Below the pieces are notes generated by a model that was not told the DNA's origin, ran no database searches, and saw nothing but the letters and a program-made list of their open reading frames with translations. Below are positions 15,690 to 24,315 of a stretch of 64,000 bases of DNA, one piece after another. The stretch comes from Nitriliruptor sp040882055 (GTDB lineage: Bacteria > Actinomycetota > Nitriliruptoria > Nitriliruptorales > Nitriliruptoraceae). Where the stretch lies: positions 1-64,000 of the forward strand of contig JBBECA010000051.1 in the NCBI GenBank assembly GCA_040882055.1, written 5' to 3'. The position numbers were made by a program, and so were the translations under genes. Numbering within the stretch: position 1 is the first letter of the stretch; every line of letters begins with the position of its first letter.

Positions 15690-17285
15690 GTGCAGCTCAC
15701 GGCGGCACGGACGCGGACCTGTCCCGCCTGTGACACCCGTGTCCCCGGTCGCGCCGCCCGATGGTGCGGCTCGTGCGGGGAACCGCTCCGGGTGCCGACG
15801 GGCGGCTCCCACCAGGGACCGAGGGAGCCAGGCTCGCTGCGGACCGTGGTGGTGTGGCTCGCCGCCCTCGCAGGAGGCGCCGGTGCGCTGGTCGCGGCCG
15901 GCTCCACCATCGACCACCTCCCGCGCGACGAGGGGGTCGCCGACACCGCCATCGAGGCCCCGACCGCGGCCACGCTCGACCGGATCGAGCGGCGCCCGCC
16001 GCCACCATCCGAGCCGCTGACCGAACCGCGGTGCCTCGGTGTCCCCGGTGACCGCTGTCTGCGATGGTCCCTCATCGCCCCCGAGGTGGCGACGGCGAAC
16101 ATCACCGTCGTCGGCGATCGTTGGCTGACCCTCGGACCGCCGGACGACGGGATCGTGGCTCGCCGGCTGCACGACGGTGAGGTGCTCTGGAGCGTCGAAC
16201 TCGAGGCGGGGACCTCGCGCCAGCAGCTGACCACCGGTGACCTGCTCATCACCACCGGCCGGGACGGCATCAGCGCACGTTCGCTCGAGGACGGCGACCT
16301 GCGGTGGCGAGCCGACCCGCCCGCGGACGACACCGACCTGTTCGCCGCCCGGCAGGTCGGTGATCGGTTGATCCTCGCGGGGTTCCGCTCCGCCCCCGGC
16401 CCTGGCTCCACCGGGCTCCCCGACGGGATCCTCGTCGGGCTCGATGCCGCCACCGGCGAAGCTGCCTGGCAGGTCGCGACCGCGGGGCCGGCCAGCGTCG
16501 GCCCCGACGGCACCTCGGTGCACCTCGACGAGGACGGCCAGCTCGTCGCGCTCTCGGTCGAGGGGACACGGCGGTGGGTGGTCCCAGCGGTCGACCCCGA
16601 CGCCAACGGTGGCGTCTACATCGTCGGCCGCTACGCGGCTGTCTGGCAGGAGGACGGCAACGGCGAACAGCTCCACCGCCTCCGCGATGGTCGACCGCTC
16701 GGCTTCATGGGCATGGTGCTCGGGACCGACGGCGAGCACACGCTGATCGGGTCGTGGCCACCGGACCTCGACGCCGGCGACGACCAGATGAACGCGGAGG
16801 TCCCGACCTACCGACTGCTCGACGGCGAGGACGAGGAGGTGTGGCGCACCTCGGTCGACGACGTCTGCAGCGGGCGGGCCGATCTCCAGCCGGACCGGAT
16901 CACCATCGCGAGCTGCCGGGGCGACATCCTGGTGCTCGACCCCGCCGACGGCCGCGTGATCGAGCGGAGCGCACCACCGTTCGACGACGAGATGGACGGA
17001 TCGAGCTGGAGCGAGCCGGCGGGGCCGTACGTGCTGCGAGGCGGGCACCGTGCGGGAGCGCGCGAGGCCTCCGTGCTCATCGACACCCGGGACGGCACCG
17101 AGGTGGCCCACCTCCCGCCGGACGCCCACTTCCTCGGGCGCGAGACCGACCGGGGGTGGGGGGTCGACCTCGGCGGCGTCGCGCTGATCCAGCACCGCGC
17201 CGGCATCGCGGCGATCGATCTGCCTCCCTACCGCGTGGCCGACACCCGGCGATCGGCCCGCGGCTCCTCCTCGACCCTGCGGTGA
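15690..17285 (+). CDS. Zinc-ribbon membrane protein with PQQ-like beta-propeller
   Basis: A 531-residue protein of unknown function. It opens with a zinc ribbon (CPAC at 14-17 and CGSC at 36-39 approximately), then a single membrane helix (VVVWLAALAGGAGALVAAG), and an extracytoplasmic region built of repeated PQQ-like blades, recognisable from recurring tags such as DGEVLWSVELEAG, DGDLRWRADPP, DAATGEAAWQVATAG, EGTRRWVVPAV and EEVWRTSVDDV. Such propellers often sense ligands or scaffold envelope complexes. GTG 15690 follows GGGAGG. A TACCGT near 15658 may be its -10 box. It is divergent from dapF and followed 55 bp later by a small membrane protein gene. Confidence 0.7.
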   Translation: MQLTAARTRTCPACDTRVPGRAARWCGSCGEPLRVPTGGSHQGPREPGSLRTVVVWLAALAGGAGALVAAGSTIDHLPRDEGVADTAIEAPTAATLDRIERRPPPPSEPLTEPRCLGVPGDRCLRWSLIAPEVATANITVVGDRWLTLGPPDDGIVARRLHDGEVLWSVELEAGTSRQQLTTGDLLITTGRDGISARSLEDGDLRWRADPPADDTDLFAARQVGDRLILAGFRSAPGPGSTGLPDGILVGLDAATGEAAWQVATAGPASVGPDGTSVHLDEDGQLVALSVEGTRRWVVPAVDPDANGGVYIVGRYAAVWQEDGNGEQLHRLRDGRPLGFMGMVLGTDGEHTLIGSWPPDLDAGDDQMNAEVPTYRLLDGEDEEVWRTSVDDVCSGRADLQPDRITIASCRGDILVLDPADGRVIERSAPPFDDEMDGSSWSEPAGPYVLRGGHRAGAREASVLIDTRDGTEVAHLPPDAHFLGRETDRGWGVDLGGVALIQHRAGIAAIDLPPYRVADTRRSARGSSSTLR

Positions 17286-17340
17286 GGACCCACGGCCGGG
17301 ACGGAGCGTCCCACCCCTCGATGCGTCCGGAGGAGCCCGC

Positions 17341-17832
17341 GTGACGGACGTGGCCATCGTCGTGGTGACGATCGTGGTGATGATCGTCGGGCTCGCCGGC
17401 GTCGTCCTCCCGGTGCTGCCGGGCGTGGCCCTGATCGGGATCGCCGGCATCGCCGCGACCTTCGCGCTCGGGATCGACGCGGCCGGGTGGGCGTTGGTGG
17501 TGGTGCTCGGGGTCCTGACGCTGGCGGGCGCCGGCGCGTCCTACGCGCTCCCGACCCGGCGCGGGCTCAAGGGCGACGCCGCCCGTTCCTCGTTGGTCCT
17601 CGCCGCAGCGCTCGGTGTCGTGGGGTTCTTCCTCATCCCGGTCGTCGGGCTCATCGTCGGCGCGCTCGCCGGGCTCTTCCTCGGCGAGATCGGACGCCAC
17701 GGGGACCGCGACCGCGCGTGGGCCTCGACGCGCAGCGTGCTGCGGGCCTACGGGCTCGGCGTCCTCGTCGAGATGGGCGCCGCCCTCGCGATCATCGCCG
17801 TCTGGCTGGTCGCGACCCTGCTCCGCCTCTGA
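17341..17832 (+). CDS. DUF456-family small membrane protein
   Basis: A 163-residue integral membrane protein with four or five helices, resembling the DUF456 family: VVVTIVVMIVGLAGVVLPVLPGVALIGIAG at the N-terminus, a central loop LPTRRGLKGDAARSS, a Gly-rich helix pair GFFLIPVVGLIVGALAGLFLGEIG, and a final helix before RL. The function of the family is not known to me. GTG 17341 has GGAGG at a good distance. It may be co-transcribed with the upstream propeller gene. Confidence 0.75.
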   Translation: MTDVAIVVVTIVVMIVGLAGVVLPVLPGVALIGIAGIAATFALGIDAAGWALVVVLGVLTLAGAGASYALPTRRGLKGDAARSSLVLAAALGVVGFFLIPVVGLIVGALAGLFLGEIGRHGDRDRAWASTRSVLRAYGLGVLVEMGAALAIIAVWLVATLLRL

Positions 17833-17864
17833 GAGCCGTCCGTCGGCTGGGCGGCTTCCGTTCC

Positions 17865-17918
17865 GCGGGCGGCTGACGTCCGGCGGGCGGCTGACGTCCG
17901 GCGGGCGGCTGACGACCA
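17865..17918. repeat. Short 18-bp tandem repeat
   Basis: GCGGGCGGCTGACGTCCG occurs at 17865-17882 and 17883-17900, with a degenerate third copy at 17901-17918 and a further decayed trace (GCGGGTCGCTGCTGAC). It lies between convergent genes and resembles the other short repeats found after stop codons in this window. Confidence 0.8.
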
Positions 17919-17948
17919 GCGGGTCGCTGCTGACACGCGGGGGTGTCG

Positions 17949-19949
17949 TCAGTCACCCGAGGGACGCGACACACCCGCGGAGCTCCCGTGCTGCCGGAGC
18001 GCCGCCGCCCCGGCGAGCAACGTGGCGCCGGCAGCGGCCGTGCCGACGCCGGTGACCGGCAGCGGTCCCTTCGCCGGCGCCGGCGCCCCGGCACCGGCGG
18101 CGGGCGTCACGGGCGGTGCGGGGGGCTGTTCACGTCCCGTCGCCGGCGGCGCTGGTGGAGCGGCCGCGGTGCGCGTGAAGGGCGCGGTCAGGAGGAGCTC
18201 GACGTTGTTGTCGCCCGGCTCGCCCTCGGAACCGCCGCCCTTCTGCCCGTCGTTCGCCCCGAGTTCGCGCGCCAACGAGGCGAGGTCGAGCACGCTCGTG
18301 GCCTCGGCCGGCGGGGCGGCCGGACCGGCGTGATCCACGATCGTGGTGAAGATCGACAGGGTGCCGTCCCCGTTGTCGACGACCTCGACGATCCGTGACT
18401 GCTGCGGGTGGTCGATGTGGGCGGCCGTGGTGATGTCCCAGAACCCACCGGTGTCACCGGTCGGCGACGGCCGCGGGACGACGAGGTTGCGGTGGGTGTG
18501 GCCGACGACCATCGCGATCACGTTCGGGAAGCGGTGCAGCAGCGCCTCGAGCTCGGGACCGAGCACCCGCTGCTCGGTCGGCCCGCCGCGGGTGGTGTCG
18601 GGGAAGGGGTTGTCGAGCGAGGCGATCCCGTGGTGGGCGAACACGATCACGAGCTCGTCGTCGTTGGACGTGGTGACCTCGTTCCCTCGCACGTCGAGGT
18701 AGCGCGACGAGGCGGCGATCAGCTGCTGCTCGAGCCAGGCGAACTGCGCGCGGTCGATCGAGCCCGTCGACCACATCGTGCGGTTCACGGTGTCGAGCGC
18801 GATCCCGCGCACCCCCGGCGCGACCTCGAAGGCGTAGTGCAGCTCGCCGGAGTCCGCGGCGTCCGCGGAGAGCCCGTGGCCGATCGGGCCGGGGCCGCCA
18901 CGATCCTCGCGGTGACGGAGCACCCAGTCGCGGACCGTGGCGGCGGCCCGCGCCTCGTCGGGAGTGACCAGCCGGGACGGCGCACCCGGAGCGGTCAGCA
19001 CCGACGCCAGATCACCGTCGAGCAGCGCGCGTTGCAGCTGCGACGGGCTGAGGCTCGCTGGCGTCCCGACCACCTTGATGGGGCCGGTCGCGACGGTGGC
19101 GAACACCGGGTTGTCGGCCGCGTTCCCCTGGAGCAGACCGTCGTGGTTGCCGTACACCGAGTACCAGGGGCACGGCAGGCCCACGGGCGTGAACGGTGCG
19201 ATGGCGGCCCCGAGCAGTTCGGGCCGGTCGGGGAAGCCGTGCTGGTCCTTGTAGTTGTCGCTGCGGCCTCCGCCGTCCGGGTGCCAGTAGCTGGCGTCGA
19301 AGCTGAGCTGATCGTCGTCCTGCACGCCCTCGTAGCGGTCCGGGTCGCCGCTGTTGACCTGCAGGGGGCGCCCACCGTCGAGCAGACCGAGGATCCAGTC
19401 GAGCTCGTTGAGCTGCATGTTGTCGGTCGCATCACCGGTCGACACCGCACAGTCGAAGTCCCGTCCCGTGACCGGTCCTGCGCCGACCTCACGGAGCGCA
19501 CGGGTCATCGCGTCGGACACGTGACCGCCGAGGGTCTCCTGCGGTCGCCACGCCGAGGAGAAGAAGCCCGGTTCGACGTCGGAGGGGTCCTCGAGCCGGT
19601 CGGTGAACTCCACACGGGTCGGGGACTGCGTGTCGGTGATGTGGATGTCGGTCAGGTGGACGACGGTCGCCAGGGCGGTCCGGCGACCCTCGCGGCCGTT
19701 GCGCGCCGCGGCGAGCTCGTCGCGCACCACGATCGGCCGTCCCGGGCCCTCGCGGAACCGGCGGTAGCCGTCGCCGGTCAGGACCAGCGTCCGTTCCAAC
19801 GTCGTCGCGGCGGGGTCGACGACGCTCCCCCGGGTCCTGGCCTGCGCCCGGGCGACGGCGGACCAGGGGCCGGAACCGCCCAACATCGTCGTGGCTGCCG
19901 ATGCGGCCGCGACGGTGGTCCCACGCGCGATGAAGGTACGACGATCCAC
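17949..19949 (-). CDS. Tat-exported metallophosphoesterase with a C-terminal LPVTG sorting signal
   Basis: A 666-residue secreted calcineurin-like phosphoesterase resembling the PPA1498-type family. The N-terminus is a Tat signal (MDRRTFIARGTTVAAASAA). Metal-binding motifs are in order: DIH in VHLTDIHITD, GDATDN, GNHDG, HH in VFAHHGIASL, and GHTHRN. The C-terminus has a Pro/Ala-rich wall-spanning stretch, LPVTG, a hydrophobic segment (AAAGATLLAGAAAL) and a short tail, i.e. a sortase substrate layout, although the tail is longer and less basic than usual. GTG 19949 is the start. A sortase gene is at 52.3 kb. The substrate is unknown. Confidence 0.85.
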   Translation of the reverse strand: MDRRTFIARGTTVAAASAATTMLGGSGPWSAVARAQARTRGSVVDPAATTLERTLVLTGDGYRRFREGPGRPIVVRDELAAARNGREGRRTALATVVHLTDIHITDTQSPTRVEFTDRLEDPSDVEPGFFSSAWRPQETLGGHVSDAMTRALREVGAGPVTGRDFDCAVSTGDATDNMQLNELDWILGLLDGGRPLQVNSGDPDRYEGVQDDDQLSFDASYWHPDGGGRSDNYKDQHGFPDRPELLGAAIAPFTPVGLPCPWYSVYGNHDGLLQGNAADNPVFATVATGPIKVVGTPASLSPSQLQRALLDGDLASVLTAPGAPSRLVTPDEARAAATVRDWVLRHREDRGGPGPIGHGLSADAADSGELHYAFEVAPGVRGIALDTVNRTMWSTGSIDRAQFAWLEQQLIAASSRYLDVRGNEVTTSNDDELVIVFAHHGIASLDNPFPDTTRGGPTEQRVLGPELEALLHRFPNVIAMVVGHTHRNLVVPRPSPTGDTGGFWDITTAAHIDHPQQSRIVEVVDNGDGTLSIFTTIVDHAGPAAPPAEATSVLDLASLARELGANDGQKGGGSEGEPGDNNVELLLTAPFTRTAAAPPAPPATGREQPPAPPVTPAAGAGAPAPAKGPLPVTGVGTAAAGATLLAGAAALRQHGSSAGVSRPSGD

Positions 19950-20065
19950 GTTCCCGCTCCGCTCCGGTGGCGGGCACCACGCTGCCCGCTGCTGACGTCC
20001 GTCTCCCGACCGCCCCTGGAGATGAACGACCCGGCCCAGGCGCCGTGACGCCGTACGCTCCGCCC

Positions 20066-20617
20066 ATGTCGCTCACCGATCTGCTCGCCACCGTCCCCCA
20101 GCCCGGCCGGCTGTCGTGGATCGGTCTGCGGACCGCCCACCGAGGCGCCATCGAGGTGGTCGACGAGGTCGAGGCGATCGCGGGCCTCGGCCTCGCCGGG
20201 GACCGGCGCACCACCCGGCGACCTGCGAAGGCCGGCGGCAAGCGACAGGTCTCCCTGATCCAGGCCGAGCACCTCGACGTGGTCGCCTCGCTGCTCGGCC
20301 GCGCCGAGCTCGACCCGGTCCGCCTGCGTCGCAACCTCGTGGTCGCCGGCATCAACCTCGCCGCGCTCGACAAGCGCCGCTTCCGCATCGGGGAGGTGAT
20401 CCTCGAGGGCGCCGGCCCGTGCCACCCCTGCTCACGTATGGAAGAGGAGGTCGCGCTCGGCGTCGGCGGCTACCAGGCGCTGCGGGGGCACGGCGGCATC
20501 GTGGCCCGGATCGTGTCCGGTGGGAGGCTGCGGGTCGGTGACCAGGTCGACCTGCTCCCACCCGGCGACGGTCCGCTCGGCACCACGGCTGCGGAGGGGG
20601 TCACGGCCACGAGGTGA
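20066..20617 (+). CDS. MOSC-domain protein
   Basis: A 183-residue single MOSC domain protein, a fold used in molybdenum-cofactor sulfuration and in reductases such as YiiM. Typical features are GLAGDRR, a basic loop, VSLIQAEHLDVV, RRNLVVAGINL and the Cys-containing GAGPCHPCSRM, where a MOSC Cys would carry sulfur. The molybdenum link is of interest because a molybdo/tungsto formate dehydrogenase is encoded at 32.4 kb, but no direct connection can be shown. ATG 20066 is preceded by TACGCT about 10 nt upstream, which could mean a leaderless or near-leaderless transcript. It overlaps miaA by 17 bp at the 3' ends. Confidence 0.85.
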   Translation: MSLTDLLATVPQPGRLSWIGLRTAHRGAIEVVDEVEAIAGLGLAGDRRTTRRPAKAGGKRQVSLIQAEHLDVVASLLGRAELDPVRLRRNLVVAGINLAALDKRRFRIGEVILEGAGPCHPCSRMEEEVALGVGGYQALRGHGGIVARIVSGGRLRVGDQVDLLPPGDGPLGTTAAEGVTATR

Positions 20618-21503
20618 GCGCGGCCTCGGCGGTGGTGGGTGGCTGACAGCGCGGGTCGGCGCGGAACCACGACCGCTGCCGACGTGCGTACCGCCAGGTG
20701 CGGTGGGCGATGGTCGCCGCGAGATCCTCCGCCGGCGCCTCGCCGTCCAGCACGGCGAACGCCTCGGCGTACCCGATCGCCTGACGTGCCGTCCGCGACA
20801 GCGGTCCCCTCGACCGGAGCGTGTCGGCCTCGGTGAGCAGCCCACGGGCGACCATCTCCTCCGCGCGGGTCAGGATCCGGTCACGGAGCACCTCGGCCGG
20901 CGGTTCGAGGTAGGCGACCTCGAGTCCGGGGTAGACGGCTTCGTACCGCGACCAGCTGTCGTCGAACGCGCTGAACCGTTCCCCGGTGAGCTCGAGGACC
21001 TCGAGCGCCCGGACGGTGCGACGGAGGTTGGCCGGTCCGATCCGCTCGGCGGCGGCGGGGTCGAGCGAGGCGAGGTGCGCGTGAGCCGCCGCCGGATCGC
21101 TCGCCCACCGCCGCTCGATGGCCCACCGGACCTCCGTGTCGGTCGGCGGGAACCGCAGTGGATCGACCACGGCGCGCCAGTACAGGCCGCTACCGCCGAC
21201 GAGGATCGGTGTGGCCCCGCGTGCGAGCACCGCGTCCACCGCCTCCCGCGCTCGCGTCTGGAACGCCGCCACGGTCAGTTCCTGCGACGGGTCGAGCACG
21301 TCGACCAGGTGGTGGACGACCTCGGACCGGTCCGTCACCGACGGTTTGGCGGTGCCGACGTCCATCCCGCGGTAGACGGTGAACGCGTCGATCGCGACGA
21401 TCTCGACCCCGGCGCGCCGACGTGCGAGCTCCATCGCCACCGCCGACTTGCCGGACGCGGTCGGTCCGACGACGGCGAGCACCTGCGCCACGGGTGCCAC
21501 CAT
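20601..21503 (-). CDS. miaA: tRNA dimethylallyltransferase MiaA
   Basis: A 300-residue enzyme that prenylates A37 of tRNAs reading UNN codons. The P-loop GPTASGKS (near 14-21), the DAFTVYRGMDVGTAKP segment, VGGSGLYWRAV and the DSWSRYEAVYPG region are all typical. The product i6A37 is the substrate of MiaB, whose gene lies just upstream in the same operon. ATG 21503 overlaps the previous gene's stop (TGATG). Confidence 0.95.
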   Translation of the reverse strand: MVAPVAQVLAVVGPTASGKSAVAMELARRRAGVEIVAIDAFTVYRGMDVGTAKPSVTDRSEVVHHLVDVLDPSQELTVAAFQTRAREAVDAVLARGATPILVGGSGLYWRAVVDPLRFPPTDTEVRWAIERRWASDPAAAHAHLASLDPAAAERIGPANLRRTVRALEVLELTGERFSAFDDSWSRYEAVYPGLEVAYLEPPAEVLRDRILTRAEEMVARGLLTEADTLRSRGPLSRTARQAIGYAEAFAVLDGEAPAEDLAATIAHRTWRYARRQRSWFRADPRCQPPTTAEAALTSWP

Positions 21504-22264
21504 CAGCGGCTGGCGGCGACGAGCTGCCCCACCCCGCGGGGCGCCGACAGCTGCGGATCGCCCAACCGGCTGCCGCTGGCCCGGGCCAGGTGGGAGAGCA
21601 CCACGAGCGGGGCCCACCCGCGGGCGCCGACCCGCACCGCCTCGCCGGGACCGAGCGCCAGCAGGGCCTCGAGATCCCCGGCGGCGAGGGCGTCGCGGAC
21701 GGCCTCGTCCCAGGCGACCGCACCGTCCACCTCGTAGCCGGGTGAGGAGGTGTCCCGCGCCGACGACAGGTCGCCGGAGGCGACCACCGCGACGTCCCGA
21801 CCGAGCACGTCCACCGCAGCCACGACGCCGGCAGCGAAACCGCCGAGCGTCGCCCCACCAGCGGCACGCGCGACGGTGGCCGGCAGGACGGTCGCATCCG
21901 GACGGACCGCGAGGACGAGCGCGGCGAGGACGGCGAGGTCACCGGTCAGCACGTCCGCTCGGACGCGGGGGGTGCCGGTGCGCGTGGCGACGGCGGCGAG
22001 CAGCTCGCGGTCGACCGGCACGTCGGCACGGACCTGCGGGTGCCCGTAGCCGGCCAGATCGATGCAGCCACCGTCGGGGAGCGTGGCGTCGTCGCCGCCC
22101 GCCACGAGCACCACGGTGTCGACCTCCCCGAGCGAACCGAGCGCCGAGCGGACCGCGTCCCGGAGCGCCTCGACGCCCCCGGCGATCTCTGCCGGGAGGA
22201 CCGGCGACACCTCGGGGAGCAACAGCGGCGCCGACGGGACGGCGGCGACCGAGCGCACGGTCAC
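21503..22264 (-). CDS. Class III extradiol dioxygenase-like (LigB/MEMO-like) protein
   Basis: A 253-residue protein placed between miaB and miaA. It looks like the LigB/MEMO-like superfamily (AVPSAPLLLPEVSP, VLVAGGDD, VAVVASGDLSSARDTSSPGYEVDG). The same neighbour is found at this point in mycobacterial miaA operons as I recall. No dioxygenase activity is proven for such proteins and the metal-binding His residues of true LigB enzymes are not evident. It starts with GTG overlapping the miaB stop (GTGA) and its stop overlaps the miaA start, so the three genes form one translationally coupled unit. Confidence 0.72.
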   Translation of the reverse strand: MTVRSVAAVPSAPLLLPEVSPVLPAEIAGGVEALRDAVRSALGSLGEVDTVVLVAGGDDATLPDGGCIDLAGYGHPQVRADVPVDRELLAAVATRTGTPRVRADVLTGDLAVLAALVLAVRPDATVLPATVARAAGGATLGGFAAGVVAAVDVLGRDVAVVASGDLSSARDTSSPGYEVDGAVAWDEAVRDALAAGDLEALLALGPGEAVRVGARGWAPLVVLSHLARASGSRLGDPQLSAPRGVGQLVAASR

Positions 22265-23766
22265 GAGGGGGTCAGCAGCAGCGGGAGCGAGCGGCCGACC
22301 CCCGCCACGGGAGCGGTCGCGGGGGCATCGAGCGGCAACGTGTGGCCGCCGCCACGGGCGAGCGCCTCACCGGTGGCGATCCCGGCCGGCGTGCGACGGA
22401 TCGCGCTCGGCGTCCCGGCGAGGGCGTAGTTGGCGGTGGCGTCGAGCACCGTGGCGGTCACCAGGTCACCCGGGCCGTACGCCGGGGCCTGACCGTCGCC
22501 CGCCGCCCACCCCTCGGGGGCGGGGAGGTGGACCAGGTGGTTGCCCCGGGTGCGCGCCGACCACCGCGACGTATCCGTCTTGGACGGCGACTCGATCAGC
22601 AGCTCCTGGTCGGTACCGACCAGGCGCTGGTGGGCCTCGAGCGAGTGCTGACGGACGAGGGGTTCGAGGCGGCCGTAGCGTTCCTTGACCACCTCCGGCG
22701 ACACGAACTGGTCGACGAGTTCGGCGGCGGGCGTCCCCGGGCGCGGCGAGTACTGGAAGGTGAACGCCTGGTCGAAACGCACCTGCTCGACGACATCCAG
22801 GGTGGCCTGGAAGTCCTCGTCGGTCTCACCGGGGAAGCCGACGATCACGTCGGTCGACAGTGCCGCGTCCGGCAGCAGCTCGCGGGTGCGTTCGACGAGG
22901 GCGAGGTAGCGGCGCTGGCGGTAGCTGCGTCGCATCAGCCGCAGGAGCCGATCCGAACCCGACTGCAGCGGCAGGTGCAGGTGCGGCATGACGTTGGGCG
23001 TCTGCGCCATCGCGTGCAGGACCTCGTCGGTGAAGTCACGCGGGTGAGGCGAGGTGAAACGGATCCGCTCGAGCCCGTCGACCTCGCCGACCTCGCGGAG
23101 CAGCGCGGCGAACTGCGAGCGTCCCGCGAGGTCCCGGCCGTAGGAGTTGACGTTCTGGCCGAGCAGGGTCACCTCGATGACGCCGTCCGCGACCAGGTTC
23201 CTGACCTCGGTGACGATGTCGCCGATGGTGCGCGAGCGTTCGGGGCCACGCAACGAGGGGACGATGCAGAACGTGCAGGAGTTGTCGCACCCGACCGAGA
23301 TCGCGACCCAGGCGTGGTGGCGCACATCGCGCTTGGCGGGCAGCGCCGAGGGGAAGGTCTCGAGCTGTTCGACGAGCTCGACCACGGGCAGCGCGGCGGA
23401 GTCGGCCTGCGCGAGCAGCTGCGGGAGCTGACCGATGTTGTGGGTGCCGTAGACCACGTCGACCCACGGCGCTCGGTCGGCGACCGTCGCGCCGTCCTTC
23501 TGCGCCAGGCACCCACCCACCGCGATCGTCAGATCCGATCCCGCGGCGCGGCGTTCGTCCTTGAGCCCCTTGAGGTGGCCGAGGGTCCCGTACAGGCGGT
23601 TGTCGGCGTTCTCGCGGACCGCGCAGGTGTTGAGCAGGACCAGGTCGGCGTCACGCTCGGACGCGGCGCGGCGGTAGCCGACCGCCTCGAGCAGGCCGGC
23701 AGCGCGGCCGCTGTCGTGCTCGTTCATCTGGCACCCGAAGGTGCGCACGAAGTAGGACCGGGGCAT
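22261..23766 (-). CDS. miaB: tRNA-2-methylthio-N6-dimethylallyladenosine synthase MiaB
   Basis: A 501-residue radical-SAM methylthiotransferase acting after MiaA on tRNA A37. The N-terminal domain has cluster cysteines in FGCQMNEHD, NTCAVRENA and GGCLAQ; the radical-SAM motif is GCDNSCTFCIVP; the TRAM-like C-terminus follows. The start MPRSYFVRTFGCQ at 23766 fits the family. It ends with a Pro/Ala/Gly tail overlapping the next gene by GTGA. In other actinobacteria recX usually sits near miaB; here a 13-kb respiratory operon lies between them. Confidence 0.96.
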   Translation of the reverse strand: MPRSYFVRTFGCQMNEHDSGRAAGLLEAVGYRRAASERDADLVLLNTCAVRENADNRLYGTLGHLKGLKDERRAAGSDLTIAVGGCLAQKDGATVADRAPWVDVVYGTHNIGQLPQLLAQADSAALPVVELVEQLETFPSALPAKRDVRHHAWVAISVGCDNSCTFCIVPSLRGPERSRTIGDIVTEVRNLVADGVIEVTLLGQNVNSYGRDLAGRSQFAALLREVGEVDGLERIRFTSPHPRDFTDEVLHAMAQTPNVMPHLHLPLQSGSDRLLRLMRRSYRQRRYLALVERTRELLPDAALSTDVIVGFPGETDEDFQATLDVVEQVRFDQAFTFQYSPRPGTPAAELVDQFVSPEVVKERYGRLEPLVRQHSLEAHQRLVGTDQELLIESPSKTDTSRWSARTRGNHLVHLPAPEGWAAGDGQAPAYGPGDLVTATVLDATANYALAGTPSAIRRTPAGIATGEALARGGGHTLPLDAPATAPVAGVGRSLPLLLTPS

Positions 23767-23845
23767 CGACGACTCGCGGGAAGGGGATGGCCGCGAGGGT
23801 ACGGCAGGGCTGGCCCTGGCCCGGCGGGCGAGGGCTGGCGGTGGC

Positions 23846-24151
23846 TCAGGCGTCGTCGCCGCCGGCGGTGGTGGTGTACCGCCGACGACCTTCGTGGTGC
23901 TCGATGTACTCGTCGTCGGTCTGCGTACCACGGCCGGTGGCCACGAAGACGAACGCGGCCGCGCCGACGAGCCCGGCGGAGATCATCCGACCCTGCGTCG
24001 CATCCGTCGGCACGGAGGCCAGCACGACGACGGCGGTCAGCAGCCCGAAGTACCCGATCCGCGCCCGGCCCTTGTCGCGACCGACGAACAGGTAGAGCGA
24101 GGCGGCGACCAGCGGGACGCCGAGGATGAGCCAGGTCTGCAGCAGGGTCAC
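23846..24151 (-). CDS. Small hypothetical membrane protein upstream of miaB
   Basis: A 101-residue protein with three predicted membrane helices (LLQTWLILGVPLVAASLYLFV, IGYFGLLTAVVVLASVP, ISAGLVGAAAFVFVATG) and a charged tail DDEYIEHHEGRRRYTTTAGGDDA. I do not recognise a family. GTG 24151 is the start. It lies 79 bp upstream of miaB on the same strand and is divergent from the qcr operon. Confidence 0.55.
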   Translation of the reverse strand: MTLLQTWLILGVPLVAASLYLFVGRDKGRARIGYFGLLTAVVVLASVPTDATQGRMISAGLVGAAAFVFVATGRGTQTDDEYIEHHEGRRRYTTTAGGDDA

Positions 24152-24254
24152 GGGGTGCTCCGTGCGGTCGGGCGAGGTGTGCGGAGGCTAGCGCGCTGCG
24201 CTCGGCGGCCGAACGGTCGGGGGGCGGCTCCTGGCGGACCCGTCACGGTCCGTC

Positions 24255-24289
24255 TTGACTCGCGCGGACGGTCAGCGACCCCCTAGCGT
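24255..24289 (+). promoter_or_regulatory. Candidate promoter of the respiratory operon
   Basis: TAGCGT at 24284-24289 fits the actinobacterial -10 form TANNNT and ends 26 nt before the qcrC start. A TTGACT at 24255-24260 looks like a -35 box but its 23-bp spacing is too long, so the -35 remains uncertain. Confidence 0.45.
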
Positions 24290-24315
24290 GGGCCTCGAAC
24301 CAGCACTGGAGAGCC

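Noticed and set aside
15633..17450. Minus-strand extension of the dapF frame for about 600 codons
   Set aside because: The upstream part is antisense to the zinc-ribbon/propeller gene and has no DapF similarity; the ATG at 15632 gives a normal-length enzyme.
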